From positions 868,001 through 932,000 of the forward strand of contig NC_079877.1 in NCBI RefSeq assembly GCF_029227915.1: a stretch of DNA of 64,000 bases. The letters run 5' to 3'. Positions 63,101-64,000 of this stretch are shown here, piece by piece. The stretch's first letter is position 1, and each line of letters begins with the position of its first letter. The position numbers were made by a program, and so were the translations under genes. Source of the DNA: Hydractinia symbiolongicarpus. Its lineage: Eukaryota > Cnidaria > Hydrozoa > Anthoathecata > Hydractiniidae. Under the pieces are notes generated by a model. It worked only from the letters and a program-made list of their open reading frames with translations, searched no databases and was not told the origin of the DNA.

Positions 63101-64000
63101 GATGAGACGCTGAATAAAAGAAGTTTAATCGCCGGCAAACGAAAACCAGCGATTTCCCGTAAATCCCGGACTCGGCCCGTATAGTCAAAAGTATAAAAAG
63201 AAAGTACTCAGGGAGTAAACTCATTTCCAGAACGATTTTTTAAATTATTTTTTCGCCACTAAAACGCACGAGACTTGTAGTTCTCAAAAATGTTTTCATT
63301 TTTGATGAGACGCTGAATAAAAGAAGTTTAATCGCCGGCAAACGAAAACCAGCGATTTCCCGTAAATCCAGGACTCGGCCCGTATAGTCAAAAGTATACA
63401 AAGAAAGTACCCTGTGAGTAAACTCATTTCCAGAACGATTTTTTAAATTATTTTTTCACCACTAAAACGCATAAGACTTGTAGTTTTCAAAAATGTTTTC
63501 ATTTTTGATGAGACGCTGAATAAAAGAAGTTTAATCGCCGGCAAACGAAAACCCGCGACTTCCCGTAAATCCCGGGCTTGGCCCGTATAGTCGAATATAT
63601 ACAAAGAAAGTACCCTGTGAGTAAACTCATTTCCAGAACGATTTTTTAAACTATCTTTTCACCACTAAAACGCATGAGACTCGTAGTTTTCAAAAATGTT
63701 TTCATTTTTGATGAGACGCGGAATAAAAGAAGTTTAATCGCTGGCAAAAGAAAACCCGCGATTTCCCGTAAATCCCGGACTCAGCCCGTATAGTCAAAAG
63801 TATACAATGAAACTACCCAGGGAGTAAACTCATTTCCAGAACGATTTTTTAAATTATCTTTTCACCACTAAAACGCATGAGAGTTGTAGTTTTCAAAAAT
63901 GTTTTCATTTTTGATGAGACGCTGAATAAAATAAGTTTAATCGCCGGCAAACGAAAACCCACGATTTCCCGTAAATCCCGGGCTTGGCCCGTATAGTCGA
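60190..64000. repeat. Repeatedly copied monomer series with GAGAGTTGTAG marker
   Basis: The rare marker GAGAGTTGTAG occurs at 60225, 61240 and 63879, offsets 1015 (5 monomers) and 2639 bp (13 monomers), each followed by AATAAAATAAGTTTAATCG and AAACCCACGATTTCC. The two later copies are also preceded by the same GGCAAAAGAAAACCC and TATACAATGAAAC variants. The last copy is cut by the window end. Confidence 0.78.

Larger units (their letters stand above)
56160..64000. repeat. Satellite DNA array, ~203-bp monomer, right part (about 39 copies)
   Basis: The same monomer resumes in exact phase after the transposon: the left side stops at CCACTAAAAC and the right side continues ACGCATGAGACTCG. This part is dominated by the variant class with AGTACTCAGGGAG, GACGTTTAATCG and CCAGCGATTTCCCG, also seen from ~44.3 kb to the insertion, so both sides belong to one array. 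Short-range duplications are frequent: single-monomer doublets near 57.37-57.77 kb and 62.52-62.93 kb, and multi-monomer copies between 60.2 and 64.0 kb. The array continues beyond the window. Confidence 0.97.

Overview
The window is a eukaryotic satellite block interrupted by one intact-looking DNA transposon. Positions 1-48800 and 56160-64000 are head-to-tail copies of a ~203-bp monomer (about 38% GC when I counted one representative copy), roughly 280 copies in all. The array runs off both ends of the window. No host gene is visible. The block has the character of centromeric or pericentromeric heterochromatin, but the sequence alone does not prove a centromere.

The array is a mosaic of higher-order duplications, each a whole number of monomers. 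Examples are a block seen three times near 0.3-4.3 kb, a 3852-bp tandem duplication at ~5.57-13.2 kb whose second copy carries an extra 1620-bp internal duplication, a ~3045-bp shift at 19.4-24.8 kb, a nearly identical 2842-bp tandem pair at ~31.24-36.92 kb, a 4264-bp-shifted pair at ~36.13/40.39 kb, and an 812-bp (4-mer) duplication at 45.4-47.0 kb. A more diverged stretch lies at ~25.41-27.5 kb and begins at a 68-bp truncated monomer. A second damaged junction (34-bp loss) lies at ~47.74 kb. From ~44.3 kb onward, including the far side of the transposon, the array is dominated by a later variant class (..AGTACTCAGGGAG.., ..GACGTTTAATCG..).

The transposon occupies 48801-56159 (7359 bp). It has perfect 26-bp terminal inverted repeats starting CTCGGGCAAC and a 2-bp target duplication (AC) that falls exactly within an otherwise uninterrupted monomer. 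On the minus strand I could join ten exons, all with GT-AG borders and matching phases, into one open reading frame of 1264 codons (55652 down to 49763). The predicted protein carries an Asn/Thr-rich N-terminal arm, a candidate D..D..E nuclease core interrupted by a Cys-rich knuckle, a SAP-like helix pair, an LHD..GH motif and an acidic, then basic C-terminal extension. The D/Cys/E arrangement and the 2-bp target duplication best fit the CACTA-Mirage-Chapaev (CMC) group, but the termini are not CACTR, so the assignment is tentative. The upstream 480 bp holds two TTTCCCGC (E2F-type) sites and a TGACGTCA (CRE) palindrome. Intron 9 holds a fossil scrap of a retrotransposon on the opposite strand.

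Organism: an intron-containing eukaryote, most likely an invertebrate animal. The protein resembles uncharacterised multi-exon proteins I recall from cnidarians and other marine invertebrates; this is memory, not a search. The intact frame, perfect inverted repeats and clean target duplication suggest the insertion is recent and perhaps still mobile.
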